Origin: Pterobdella sp. o SKG-2022
Lineage: Eukaryota > Annelida > Clitellata > Hirudinida > Piscicolidae
Length of the DNA stretch: 64,000 bases
Reading direction: 5' to 3'
NCBI GenBank assembly: GCA_964035795.1
Contig: OZ038322.1
Location: forward strand, 23,642,359 to 23,706,358
In this document: positions 1 through 12,944 of the stretch, piece after piece
How positions within the stretch are numbered: position 1 is the first letter of the stretch
Layout: the number at the start of each line of letters is the position of its first letter
Program-made: the position numbers and the translations under genes
The notes under the pieces: model-generated
What the model was told of the DNA's origin: nothing
Database searches by the model: none
Seen by the model: only the letters and a program-made list of their open reading frames with translations

Positions 1-136
1 CTTCTCCAGGAACATTTCTGTTGGGCAAGAAGAAAAATGGTTTCGAAATCTTCTGAGTTTTCGAGTTTCATTTTGGGATAAATTTGACATCTTCTTTTAA
101 TGTCTGTGGTAGGGTGGCTGAAGGTCTACCTAGGTA

Positions 137-436
137 TTATTTCTTATTTGATGTGGCATAGTACTGCTTCATAGCCTGGAATGCTGGCGTATCAGGTCTT
201 TTTAGGATATGTCCCAACATCCTCCATCTTGCACCAGCAATTTCAAATGAAAGGGGTATGCTATTCGTTTTTTTGTATAGTTCTTTGTTGCTGATTTTAT
301 TTGGATAGTAGATACCGATCACTCTCTTAGGCTGTTTGCGGTGGAATGCGTCAATATTAGCTTCTATATTTTTGTTGACTGCCCATGCTAAAGAGTTGTA
401 GGTGAGAACTGGTTTAACATAGGAATTGTACACTCG
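137..436 (-). pseudogene. LINE-A C-terminal tail
   Basis: This is the region after the RT thumb. Motifs are YNSYVKPVLTYNSLAW, FHRKQPKRVIGIYYP and ARWRMLGHILKRPDTP, typical of the tail of many animal LINEs. It ends at a stop at 137, but similar coding sequence continues in another frame to base 1. It belongs to the same insertion as the RT at 670-1512. Confidence 0.75.
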
Positions 437-669
437 GACTTTTTTTACTTATTTTTAGCTTTTTCCCTTTCATGTATATTTTCCATAATTTACTCATCGC
501 AGTTTGGGCAAGTTGTTTTCTCCTCTCAATATCTTTTTTGTCATCAAGGAAGGAGCCTATTTTTTGCTCGTTTTCCAGGCCTCATATGATTTTGATATTT
601 TGATGAGTTTCGTCTTGTCAGTATTGACTTTGAGGTTGCAGTTCGAGAACTCATCTTTCAGTTTGCTTT

Positions 670-1512
670 CTAAGTTAAGTAGTTGCTGTTTGTCTCTACC
701 AATAAAATCAGATCGTCAGCATATCCTAACATTTTTGCTGGTGTCAATGGTTGTAGGTTTGAGTAGCTGTGATCTAGATTTATATGGTTTGTTACTTTAG
801 ACTTGAAAGTGCGCAGTGCTGCTTCTAAGTTAATTGTGAAGAGAATGGGTGAGAGTCCATCTTCTTGAGGGATCCCTATGTTAGTTTCGAAAGGGGTTTG
901 TGTGCTTTTGCCATTCCATCTTACCTTCAAACAAGTGTTTGTTAATAGCTTTCTGATCATCATTATTTCATCATTGTTCAGAATTTTTTCAAGAACATTT
1001 ATTAGAAGGGGTCTGTCCAAAATATCAAAGGCTTGGCTCAGGTCGATACCAAGGATATAATACTCTTCATCCCTGTACGTCAGAGCTTTAGCTATATCCC
1101 ATTTATGAGACCAGACTATGTCTGTCGTGGTTCTTCCATTTCTGAATCCACTTTGATAAGAACCGATGTATTCTTCCGTTTTGTTGCGTATACGATTCAT
1201 AGTAATGTTCGATAATATTTTTCGGATACTGTTCAGTAGAGTGATGGGTCTTAAGCTTGTAAGTTGTTCTTTCGGTTTACCTTGTTTTTGCACAGTGACT
1301 AATATTCCACTACCAATAAATTTATCTTCTTGAATTTTATTTTCTACTATTAAGTTTAATATTCTTGATACTTCTTTTATTAGTTTTTCTCCACTATATT
1401 TTATCATTTCGGATGGGATCTCATCTTCACCTTTAGCTTTATTATTATTTAGTTTACTTATAGCTAGCTTAACTTCATTAAAACTTATTGGGTCATTGAG
1501 AGATTGTTGCAA
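670..1512 (-). pseudogene. LINE-A reverse transcriptase core
   Basis: An open frame of about 280 codons encodes an RT core. Recognisable blocks are NNNKAKGEDEIPSEMIK (fingers), SLRPITLLNSIRKI, YQSGFRNGRTTTDIV, GIDLSQAFDILDR (first catalytic Asp), GIPQEDGLSPILF and GYADDLILL (the YADD catalytic pair). All catalytic aspartates are present, so decay lies mainly outside the palm. The frame is lost just after YADD, near 670, and the thumb continues in other frames toward 436. Confidence 0.88.
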
Positions 1513-1762
1513 TATTGGATTTTGGTTGTGTTTAGGTAGTTTATAAAATTTTTTGTGCTAGAACTGTTTGACTTTTATTTCAGCTTCAGTTTCGTTAAAG
1601 ATTTGTTTATTCTCTTGATCATCAAGAAACGATTTATCTGGAATTTTCCTATAGATGAATTTCATAGCTTGAAAAGTTTGTTTATCATCTCTGGACTTTT
1701 CCATAAGCTGTAATTGCTTTTCCAAGCATTTTTCATAGGCTTTTTTGCAAAGTTTTCTTATT

Positions 1763-2724
1763 TCAAGAATGTTTCATTATATTTTTTAGAGAATCCCAAG
1801 TGATGTTTTCAGTATTATTAATTTTAGAATCAATTTGGTTTTTATATTCTGTTTCTTTTTCTTTAAGCATTTCATAATTGATTTCTTTTTTTGAATTGTT
1901 CCTTTTTGTCATCTCTTTCCAATTTGAGTACATTTTTTTGAAATTTATCTTACAAATAACAATTTTATGGTCAGAGTTGAGTTCTGTTCCACCATAAGCT
2001 TTTGAGTTATTAATGATAGCTCTCTGATTATATTTGCAGATTACATAGTCTATTTGCTTATATATTTTTTTAATATCATTATTGTTGTTCTTTCTGTAAC
2101 CTGTCCAAGTTGTTGTGTTTAGCAGGGTGTTGGAACAGGGTATTAGTAATAATGAGATCATGAAATTGACAGAAATTTATAAGTCTTGACCCTTTCTCAT
2201 TACGAATACCTCTGGAATATTGTCCACAACATTTTTCATCATGATATATCTTTTTTCCTACTTTTGCATTGAAGTCACCTCCAATAAAAATCATGATGCT
2301 GTATTTGGATTCTTCAACAGTTTTGTGGAGGCTGCAGTAAAACTCTTTTGCTTTTGTTTTATCTTTTTTTGGTGATGAGACTATGAGGTGAGTAGGTGTT
2401 GATGATGATAATGATACCAGGTTTGGTTTTCAATTGTAGAACGCAAATCCTTTCTGAGACTTTCCAAATTCTGAGTAGTAAGGGCTCAAACTCTTTTTTG
2501 ATGGCAAATCCCATTCCATGATGTTTGTTTTGAGGCTTCAAAAATTTGAGATTGATTTCATTTATTGTTTCCTCCATATAGTTCGATTTTGTTTCTTGAA
2601 GGCAGCATACGGAAATTTGATACTTGCCGATGTCCGATGCAAGTTGCCATTTTCTTAGTTTCTAACAACAGCTTTGAAGGTTGAAAGTTCCCACAGAAAA
2701 GTTTCCAAGAGAGTTAATAGACAT
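1763..2724 (-). pseudogene. LINE-A endonuclease region (broken)
   Basis: Three overlapping frames together give an AP-endonuclease-like domain. Visible motifs in order are CCLQETK (metal-binding Glu), GMGFAIKK, NTYSPHS, IGGDFNAKVGKK (the DFN motif) and LNSDHKIV (the catalytic SDH). In non-LTR elements this domain nicks the target DNA to prime reverse transcription. A TAG stop follows the first 20 codons, and frame changes occur near 2360 and 2150, so no single product can be made. Confidence 0.85.
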
Positions 2725-3940
2725 TTATAAGATAATATAAATGATTTTCTTACACCGGAACCAAAAATAAAATTGAAAGCTATTTAAAAAGTATAAATTA
2801 AAAGTACTAAATATGACTATAAACATAATTTCAAAATGAAACTCCAAAAATTCTCCTTCCTTCTTGTCTAATATTCCTCCTTCTCAAATGTCAGTTTTTT
2901 GCTCGTTTTTTTTAATTAGTCACAGTTCTCTGCTATCCATTATTCACTCAAGAACCCATCATCAATTCATATTCTCACAATAAAAACACGAGTATGATCA
3001 TAGTGGCGTGCGCTTCAAAAGCTTCAGACCACTTCGATGACATGCCCTCACGTGTGAGTTCTATTAGAAAAACACACAACAAGATATCGGCTTTGTATTT
3101 AAATGCGTTTGATTTTTACACACTTCATCTTTTGTAACTTTTTTGAATGTTTATAAACATCAACATCATTTTAATTAGCATAAATGCCAGAGTGAAGAAA
3201 TTTTTATGAACATTTGACATTTTGGAAATAATTTGACACTTTACTTAAACAAGTTTGACAAGTTATTGAATTTTCAAAAACGAAAAATACTCAACTCCTA
3301 CGAATCAAAAGGTTTATCATTATTCATTATTATTATTTGTTGAAAAAAAAATTTCACAACACATTCTGGGCTCTACCGGCATCTGAAACTTTTTTAAAGT
3401 CTTGTTTTGAACTTCATCAAATTGTTGCTGATAAAACTCCCTTATAAGCACTTATAAAATTTCCTTTGACTGCAAAGTTTTTTGACACAAGAAAATTTAA
3501 ATAATAATAATAATGATATTATGGGCCAATCGCTTGAGCCAGGCCGATCAAGACAAAATCAGAGTTCCGGCAAGTTCAATTGAGTTTGAAACATTGAATA
3601 ATCCCAAAAATGTTGTATAATAAACTTTATAATCTAACTTGAAAGAAAGGTGATTATCCGAAGGGTCATGACGACTACTTCAATAAACAACTAAACATTT
3701 ATTTTTTATCGTCATTTGTTGCATTGAACAGCTTGTTCTTTGACAAAAAACTTCTAGACATTGTGTTCCAGTCTGTATCGAGCTATTTCAACATTTCACA
3801 TACTGTTAAACATCACCCTTTATGACTTGTGCATAAAAATTCTACCTAGGAGAATCCTACGTATATATAGAAATCAAAAGGAATTGGTATATAGAAATAT
3901 ATAAGTGTTGCAAGAAGCCCGTATAATTGGGCCTTATACA
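2725..3940. other. No gene seen
   Basis: AT-rich spacer between two LINE copies. There is no open frame with recognisable motifs on either strand. The part next to 2725 may include the LINE-A 5' untranslated region, but its boundary cannot be seen. Confidence 0.6.
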
Positions 3941-4009
3941 TATATATATACATATATATATATATAATTAATTTTCGTCTTTAGACATAATCACAGTTAA
4001 AAATGAGTC

Positions 4010-4637
4010 CCAATAATTCCTCGATACGCATCTTTATCGATTTTTTCAATGTTGTCCATGTTTAATTTGAGAGAGTTCATGTCATTTATTAATGTGTTGA
4101 GAAGAGTTGATGGTGGTCTGCCTCTTTTTCTCTTGGAATTCTTTAGGGCTTTTTCAAAAATTTTTTTTGCTGGCGGGTCGTTACGGCATATGTGTCACAG
4201 CATTTTCAACCTTCTCAGTCTCACTTCCTGGTTTAGAGGTGGTATGACGGAGTCGCATTCTTCGTTTTTCATAACACTTGGCTAATGAACTTTTTCCAGT
4301 CTTTGTATGTGCTTTCTTTGGAAGGAGTCTATTGAGCTTCTGATGCTTTTAGAGTCTGCCCAAGCACTGCAGCCATATAGGAAAATTGAGAGAACATAAG
4401 CTTTATAAATTCTTATTTTTTTCTCTATACTTACCCCACTCTTCCAAATTGGGTTTTATCTGTTCCTCGCTAAAGTTGCCAGAGTTTTCCTTTTTTTGAT
4501 GTCCTCACATGTACCGACGTAGCTTTCAAGGATTTTCATTGTCTTCCACACAGTGTTCTCTTCATTAATCAGCCTTTCTTCCGTTTTACCTTTGTTGAGC
4601 GTAAGACCCCATTTGCTGAATATTGCTTCAATTTCAT
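4010..4637 (-). pseudogene. LINE-B post-palm RT and C-terminal tail
   Basis: In pieces on the minus strand this reads WGLTLNKGKTE, then IYKAYVLSIFLYGCSAW, SFQRKHIQRL, RLRRLKML and RGRPPSTLINTLMNDM. These are the thumb and tail motifs found after YADD in animal LINEs. Several stops interrupt the frame. It lies directly against the deletion junction near 4637. Confidence 0.75.
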
Positions 4638-5150
4638 CTAGTTTAATGTCACTTGGTTGTCTTCTACTGGAGATTTGATGGTTTTCAGTTTCTTTATAGC
4701 ATTTTCTACTTCAAAAATATTTATTTCATTAATTTTTCTATTATTGTATTGTTGTTTTGTGTGTTGGTTATTTTTTGAAAATTTGCTTTTGTAATGTTGC
4801 ATGAGATCTTTCATCTTGAGTGGTTTTGCAGTTGTATTAGTTTTGATACTCAATTCTTTAATAGCTGCGTGCATTTGTCTGTTATAGTCTAAGGTTTCTA
4901 TTATTTTGAGTTTTGTTTCCAGTTCATTATTGTATAGTTCAAAACATCTATTTTTTATTTGAGTTTTGATTTTGTTCCTTTGTGTTTTGAGGTTGTTGAT
5001 TTTATCAATTTCTGTAGAATTTTCTATTAGGTTTCTTAGGTTTTTTCGTTTATCAGCCAGTGTGTGTAGCTCGTGGTCTTCATCTCTGTTTGATGGTGTT
5101 TTTTTGTATGACTTTTTGAAGCAAGTATTTGATACTTGTTTTATGCTCAT
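4638..5150 (-). pseudogene. LINE-B linker and truncated RT start
   Basis: A charged linker of about 170 codons ends with FEVENAIKKLKTIKSPVEDN, the beginning of an RT fingers domain. The next sequence, in another frame, is the post-palm block WGLTLNKGKTE. About 200 or more residues expected between these two blocks are absent, so an internal deletion junction lies near 4625-4645. Confidence 0.78.
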
Positions 5151-5204
5151 TAAAATTTCTTCAAGTGAAGTTGTTTGGCTTGTTTCTATTGATTTTTTGT
5201 AGGC

Positions 5205-6050
5205 TTATTGGGTGATAAGGTCTTGGAAATTAGGTATTTTATTGTAGTTTTTTGATTGGTTGGTCCAACATTGATATGGTTTGGGGTTTTTAATTTGAAC
5301 TATCAACAAGTTATGATCACTCTGAGTAAGAGTTCCTCTGTATGTGTTACTGTCTTTGAGGAACTTTTTCAGTTTTTGGTGAATAAAGATGAAATCTATT
5401 ACATTGTAGACTGTTTTGCCTCTCAGATGACCCACCCAAGTGGTTTTCTTCTTTGATTGCTTTTTGAAGGCTGTGTTGGATGCAAAAAAGTTGTTTTTTT
5501 GCATGAACTCTTCCAAAATCAACCCATAGTTATTCTGGCAACCTTTGTTATGACCTCCTTGTGTACTTGACTTATTTTTCCCAATTTTACTGTTGAAATC
5601 TCCACTTATAAACGATATATTTGGTTTGAGGTTTTTCATACATGATTTGAGATTTATATAGAATTCTTCTAGTTCTTCTGGTTTTGAAGATGCTAGTATG
5701 TTGGTTGGGGCGTACACGTTGATGAGGTCTATTTTTTCCTTATTGATTGATTTTGAGGTAAGCTGGTAAAAGCACACACGTTTTACATATTCTGTTATTT
5801 TGGTAAGTTGGAATATTTTCGAATTATAACATATTCCTAAACCATAGAACTTGTCAGAATTTGTTAAAGCTATTATGTGGCGGTTTTTTGTTATGGTGTG
5901 AAGTTCGGTGCATTTCGTTTCTTGTAGGAGACAAAATTCGAGTTTGAAGGACGCATTATCTTCCAGCAGACAATTTTGCTTGAATTTATTTGTTAATCCT
6001 CTTACATTGAAAATTGAAACGTTCATTGTAACTGTCGTAGATGTTTCCAT
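5205..6050 (-). pseudogene. LINE-B AP-type endonuclease, open frame
   Basis: An intact frame of 281 codons. Motifs in order are SIFNVRGLTNKF near residue 12, CLLQETKCTE near 41, LINVYAPTN near 110, FISGDFNSKIGK near 148 (the DFN motif), DFIFIHQKL near 225 and LTQSDHNLLIV near 248 (the SDH motif). All expected catalytic positions of the exonuclease-endonuclease-phosphatase fold are visible. It opens with ATG at 6050. Because the element has lost its RT, I call it a pseudogene in function although this domain is unbroken. Confidence 0.85.
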
Positions 6051-6052
6051 TT

Positions 6053-9000
6053 AAGCTAATTTTATCAGAACTAGCACCACGTTAGAGGCAGGAACCGGAA
6101 AAGTATTATACATAATGTTTAAAAATTTCAGGAAATATGTATATCGCCTATTTCACTTGGGAAATATGTTTATCTTTCATTACACTTTAAGAGTGAAAGG
6201 TTAAAATATTTTTAGAAAAAACCTAAAAGGGACCCGTATAGTTGAATAATGCTGGCATTAGCTCAACTGAAATACACCTTATGTCTTTTGGTTGAAAATT
6301 TGAACAAATTCTTATATTTTTAATTATGCATATTTTAGAAAATTAATATAATTAATTTTTTTTTAATTTTGGAAAAATTTGTGCGCACATGTGGAATGCT
6401 TTGATTAAAAGTTCTTTTTTAATTTCTCCATTTCCACCAAAATTTAGTATTTTTTATTTTAACGAAGTTGTACGAAACGCAAATATCTTTTGAAATTTAT
6501 TATCTTGGCTATTTTTAGGTTCATTTATGGTCTGTAAAGTGCTCAGTAAGTTATCTTCTTATCAAGACTACATTACTAGTCTCGAGGAAACAGTCAAAAC
6601 GTGCCACAGAGGTTAAAACGATTGGAACTCATTTTTTTTAATCAAATTCAAATAAAAATAACTTATCTAATTATAATAAATAAATTTTATTAAAAATAAA
6701 ACCGAGAAAAAGCTGGTCAGACTTTGTGTTTCAAATGGAAGTTTTTATATTCGAAGTTGTTTTATTCATAAAAAATTATATTCAAGTATAATTGGGCTAT
6801 TTAAAGCAATTTTTTCATCATAATTCACAAAAAATGCAAAAACGTTTGGAAATATAAATTTGAGAAAAAAAACTTTCTTCATTTAAAAATACTCATAATT
6901 GTTGATGCATTTATGCAAGCGGACAAAGGAATTGAAAGGTTGACAATAATGCTACAAAATTCTAAATTATTGCTAACACAAGCAAACTTTGACCCGCTGG
7001 AGACTATATACCAAATATCTGAAAACTGCAGACTGGTTAAATATTTAAGTAAAGTGTTTTGTATTATAGCTTCATTAGGGCATTTTACTTGCTTGAAACG
7101 TGTTTTGAAGTTATGGGCTTCACTTCTTTAGCGCATTATAAATTCACTGAAATATATTAAAAAAAATATTTTCAATATTAATAATAATTTTTTTCTTTTT
7201 AAAAAAAACAAAAACGCAAAAAACTGAATAACCACAAAACAGAAAAATTCAAATGATTACATCCTTTGACAAGCTTATCCAAAAAACATTTATTTCCACA
7301 TTTAAAGGAAATTTCCATAATTTTGAATTTAATTTTTCAAATAACTTTAACATAACAAATTATTTGAGTTAAATTGAAGGAAACAAACTTTTACATGTCT
7401 TTACTCAAGTTCGACACACTTTATTCAAAAGACTTTCTGCATTTGAAAACTTTCTACCTCCACTTGATAATGTAAATTCATCTTACGAAAAACTTCGTGG
7501 AATAAAATTCTAAATGTGTTTTTAGTTGAATATATATATGAAAAACTTTGTTTTTTCTTTTTTTGACTGTTAAAATTTCAATAAACTTCAAAATCATCTT
7601 TAGTTTAGATATTTGTACCATAACAGTTTTTTCAATCTTTGTTAGACAAAATTTTTTTATAAAAAAATAGAAATTTTTAACTGAATATTTTTATTTATCT
7701 GCCAAACCAAACCACTTTAAAAGTTTACAATTGAAATATATTTTTGCAAGTTCATTCAATGTGAAACAAAACGTACATGAATCTTTTATTTATATGGCAT
7801 TTCCCATATGTTAGCAGATGGTTTCAACCTTTTCTGTCATCAGTCTGGAAATTTTCCTATATTTTCTCTAAAAGATATTTTAAAGCTTTGGTTTTTAAAA
7901 AAATTCCAATAGTTTGTATTATATATATGAAAAAAATGAATATATTTTGACGTCATTATATTTTGTTTCCAGCATATTTAAATTAATTCTAAAAATAATT
8001 CATTTATTTTGAGCAAACGTTTTATTATATAGTTTTAAGATCTCAATGCTTGAAACCTCATTCTTTTATTTTGTTTAATATTTTGGGAAATAAATATTTT
8101 TGTATTTATCCAACAAATAAAAGACTTTAAATTTATCTTTTCATTTTTTTTTACTCTTATGAGCTCTATGTCCACATTAATATTTTAATCACTGAAATTC
8201 TTACTCTTCACTATATCAGCAGCTCTTACTATCTTTTGTTGTAAGTTTCATTAAAGTTTTTTCTCTAACTTACTATCATTAGATGAAATTAAGTTATGAA
8301 GCGATATTAGCTTTTTTTTATACTGCATTCTTCTATAAGTTCTTGAAAATTTTTTATGGGTAGGTTTTAAACTTTAATAAAGTTTAGATTGAAGATTGTG
8401 AACTTTACTTTTTGCAACTTATTGAATTCAAAATTAACTTTCAACTTCCATTTTGATAAAATTTTATGAAATTTTTTTTAATCTTCCACTATACATAATC
8501 TTTTTATGTTCTGGTGTGGCTTTTTTGTCTCCATGAAATATATATATATAGATATTCTTATGGTTTGGAGATTTTATATAGAATAACTTGTGGTTTCTAA
8601 AACTTTTTGAATTTCTTTGATCATTGAAACTTTTTGGTTGAGTTTTTAGTACTAGTTTTTATAATACAACGTAACATATGACTCAAAAATGAGAAATGTA
8701 AAAATCTTTTTTTATTCAAAATTCTGTGTATAATAATTCAAAATAATATAAAAAATAATTTGAAAATCGGAATTCATGCCTGAGTACAACACCATGTGTC
8801 AATCAAGTTTTAAAAAACAGTTAGCGAAATTTTCGATTTTTGAAAAACTCAAAATCGGATTAAGCAAAAAATAAACAGTACACTTTTTCCCATTTAAAAC
8901 TACATATAAACCGGCTAACATTCACGTCTTTGATGAAATAAAAAAAAGGCTCTACTAAACTGGATGGAACAAAAAATATGTTTCCTCAATTTTGATGAAT

Positions 9001-12000
9001 CTTTTTCAAATTTTCAATCTTATTTATTAACAATTGTGAAGCAATGAAAAAACGTAAAGATTTTTATTGAACTTCATTATGTTTGAGCAGAATTTCATCA
9101 AATTTATAACCCCAAATAAAAAAATTCCCAATAAAAAGGTAATGAAACAATTTAATTACAAAGTTGCTATTCAAAAACTCTCATATAAATCTACTGTTTC
9201 AATTTCATTCACAATGAACTTAAAGTATTACACACTGTGATGCATATTTCACCATCATCACTTTGATCAAAAAGTTTCAATGTTTGCAAAAAGTTTTTTT
9301 TGAAAAATTCAATTTTTGTATTAAAAAACCTCAAACGTGTCAATACTTTTTCAAACCTTATAAGAAATAGAGATTGAAGTTCTTGTGCTTAGCATTTTCA
9401 ATAGCTAACTTTCTGATAATCATACGCTTTCATCATTACTTGTGAAAATTAAAAACTTTCATGATAAAAACTCATAAACTAAAACATATAATGTAGTTAG
9501 TAAGTTTTTTATATACCAGCCTATAAAACATTAAAGTGGATAAAACTATTGGATAAAGATTGATCTGATGCTTCAAGAATACAACCAAAGATTCATTAAA
9601 AGTGTACAAAGTTTCACAAGTTAAATTATAAATTCCAAGTGTTTGATAGTCGATACACATAAAGCTCTTTGAATTTTAAAATAATTTCCGGTGTTTTTTT
9701 CATCTTATATGACTTCAAAATGATATTTCCATGAGAATACACAACCAGGCATAAATATTTCAAACGGTTACATGATTATTTACTGATAAAAAAAGCCCGT
9801 ACCATAAATCACCAATGTTTTTGGTTTGAAACTTGGCGTCTCATTAGGTAAAGAAAATTCTCAAAAAAATTTAAATTTTTGAAACAAAAATACTAGTGAG
9901 AATTTTATAAATTGCTAGTTAAATCAAAAATGAAGTTTTCTTGAAATTTTACAAAAATTTTTTTTTCTATTCTTTTTCTCTTTTAATTGGAGGCTTAGGC
10001 ATATTGAAACGCCAAATTAAACCTATTAAAACTGTAGAGATTATAAAAAATTTAATTTCAAAATAATAAAAAATCTGAAAAAATTTGAATACTTTTATTT
10101 CTAGCAAAAATCAATGGTTTTAAAAGGTGTGAATCCTTTACTAAACTTCACAGTTGATGTTACAGTGGGTCGCGTTTGCAGCTTTTACCTCAAGGGCCAT
10201 TATGAAAAAATTTTTAAAAACAATAACCTAAATAATAACATTAAAATTCACTTTTCTTCACAAATATGAAGATTTAATAATTTTAAATAGAAAATATATG
10301 ATAAACTTTGGAAAACAATAGACTCATGAAGGTTTTACTGGCGTATATTAATGATACGCTTTATAAATATTTATAAATAGGTGATCTTCAAGTAACAACA
10401 AAGCAAAAAAATCTAGATAAGGTTTTACTCGTCGCACGTTAAGTTATTAATCTGAAGCTGTTGTAAATTGTATCCATTGTCGATAAGCCGAATAGCTATG
10501 GAGTAATTTACAATACCATATCATAGAATCACTCTAAATTCTTTCAAGTTTATTGGATGTGTCGTTTTGAGCTTTCGAATACATTTGTTTGGTAATTATA
10601 TAATCTATTGTGGTTCTTTTTAACGTCCAAACTCCATCATCATCACTGTATAACTTCATTTCCCTTATGCAGTTTGATTGAGTGATAATAAAAACTAAAA
10701 TTGGTTGTATCAGATTTTTTAAATTTCATGGAACCTTGCAGTTGCGGATACCGCTTTATTATTCATTCAAAAAAAGGTTTATTTAGCTAATACAGAAGTT
10801 CTAAATAGCTACAAGATAAATTGAGCCGAGTATGCTTGAATGCTTTATGAGTTAGACAACAATGAATTATTTTCTGTTTTATTTAGCTTGTACTTAAGTC
10901 TCTCAAAGATCTTTTGAAGAAATTGTTTCAATAGTAGCAGACATGTTTTTATTCATCTCATGAACGGAATAATGTATGAAGGTTGTCGTAAATACTCAAG
11001 TCTGCATTATTTATTGTGAAGATCTTCCATTTTTATTTATTCGTAATATCATTTTATGATGAAACTTGATAGAATTATAAACTAATTTGAAAGCAATTTA
11101 GAAAAAAGATAATCTTTTTACATGGCATAAAACAACAAAATGAATTGAACGAGTTTTAAACACCAAAAACCTTCAAAAAGCTCTTGAATAGTGAAATATT
11201 TATGACGTAGCAGAGATGCCCTCTGTTTTATGCGTTCTTATAGATATGTGGTCTCAGACATGCCTTTGCGAAATTTCTCTATAAAATACTATTCCTTCGC
11301 CGCAATCTTAGATATTCTCAGATATACATTTGAATAAATTTGATCATAATTTGGTTGTATTTGATGATGATGAAACGTTAAAATCATTTGGAAATCATAT
11401 TAATACGTTTAGATTGATTTAAATATGCTCTGAAGCTTCAATACTAATTGTATACAATAATAATAATGTTTTTGATAATATTTTAAAAATAGTTTTTGGC
11501 AATTATAATTTGAAAAGAACTTAAAGGGAACTCATTTTTGGTGAAAACTTTCAAGCAGAAAAAGATATATTTCATTATATTTTTAATAATTAATATTATT
11601 TTTCAATCAATTTAGTGTGTTTTCATATCTTTAAGCGTTTTCTATAGCAAAAAGCCAGCAAAGCGATTTTATTTTGAAAATAAGAAGCAAAAATAATTTT
11701 TCTAGGCTTATCTCCATATAAGCTCAATGAAACAATGTCTCGGGATGAATTTAGTTACAAGTTTTGTATCATTCTTTTCAGGAGTTTTAGTGTAAACGAA
11801 AAGCTACATTAAGATTTTTTTAAATAAACAATATGGAAAAAACAAACTATGGCAGTTAACTGTCGTTATTAAACCTATAAAGAACTTAAATATTTCAGAT
11901 GTTGGTCACAGTAATCTGCTCACAAAGAAGTTACCTGATGAAGTTAGCCTAACTCACAGTCTAACTTCATTCTTTGCATATAAACTTTCACCCCGAGTTC

Positions 12001-12944
12001 TCCCCTATCTTTTCAATAATTATCAAAAGATTATAAAGTTTGGTGTGAATCCATTTTTAAATGAAAAATCCATCAAAGAATATTTCAATTTTTTTGAAAA
12101 AAAATTAGCTTACTTTTATTTTCAATTGAGTTTTATTTATTTAATTGCTAATTTTTTGGGTTTTTGTCATAGATGGAATGAAGATATCGTTCAATTTTAT
12201 CAATTTAATGAAAGCTTCATAAATTATTTTCAATTATGAATTTAGTTCCCAATTGAATTCAATTATTTCTAAGTTATTTAATCCAATGGAACTTAGTGGA
12301 AAGCTTTTTGAACCGGTGCAGCCTCGAGCAAATCTGACTAAAATAAAACATAACGATACTGAATAAGCTTCGAAGAATCTGCATCCAATACCAATTTAGA
12401 ATTCTATTAGGATTGCCAAATTATAAAATACTTCATCTCTTTATTTGAAAAGTTCAAAATTTTGAAAAAAAGTGCTTTAATAAATAAAAAATTACTGGAA
12501 TCTTTATTGACGTTCAAAACAGGTATGTCTGGCCTATGAATATATTAAATTTAGCATTGTTATATTCAAGATAAATCCCAGATTTGTCGACGAAACAATA
12601 GATTACTGTTTAGCGTGAAGTTCCAACTGACTGAATTTTCATTGTACAAAGTAAAGGTTATTATGGTGTGAGATTATAATGGCTTTAAGACTGAAATAAA
12701 AAAATGATTTTAATAGTTGAATTCACTCTTCTAATCTTTTATGATTCACTAATAGAATAAAAAAAATCTCAAAAAAAAAATAACTTTCCTAACTTTCTTA
12801 TTTGATTCGTTAATTACTTAATTATAAAACTCGTTATCAACTTGTATATCCAAGTATAGCTGTATTATTAAAAGCAAAGCAACCAACATTGAAAAATTGT
12901 TTCGTTTTATATCGTCTTATAAAAACATTAATTTTTAAAGCAAA
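6053..12944. other. No gene seen (6.9 kb)
   Basis: AT-rich sequence with many homopolymer runs. Short open frames at 6913, 9472 and 12045 have no motif, are rich in F, I, K and N, and fit chance in such DNA. Small hairpins occur, for example GAAGTTAG with CTAACTTC near 11940-11968. I see no tRNA, no transposon motif and no conserved exon. Confidence 0.55.

Larger units (their letters stand above)
1..2724 (-). mobile_element. LINE-A: decayed non-LTR retrotransposon, nearly full length
   Basis: Read on the minus strand, the order is apurinic-type endonuclease (about 2724 to 1763), linker, reverse transcriptase (1512 to 670) and C-terminal tail (436 to 1). This is the usual layout of a single-ORF non-LTR retrotransposon. 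The reading frame is broken many times: a stop lies about 20 codons after the first methionine at 2724, and frameshifts occur near 2360, 2160, 1760, 670 and 436. The tail runs off the left edge of the window, so the 3' end is not seen. The copy is probably dead. I cannot assign the clade by eye; the tail motif RWRMLGHILKRP is shared with fragment LINE-E at 30.5-31 kb. Confidence 0.88.
3941..6052 (-). mobile_element. LINE-B: non-LTR retrotransposon with internal RT deletion
   Basis: On the minus strand an intact endonuclease (6050-5205) is followed by a linker (5150-4638). It then passes directly into the sequence just downstream of the RT active site (from about 4637) and a C-terminal tail down to about 4010. 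The central RT, including fingers, palm and YADD, is missing. The 3' end runs into a TA-rich microsatellite at 3941-3964, as is common for LINE 3' tails. The element is distinct in sequence from LINE-A. Confidence 0.85.
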
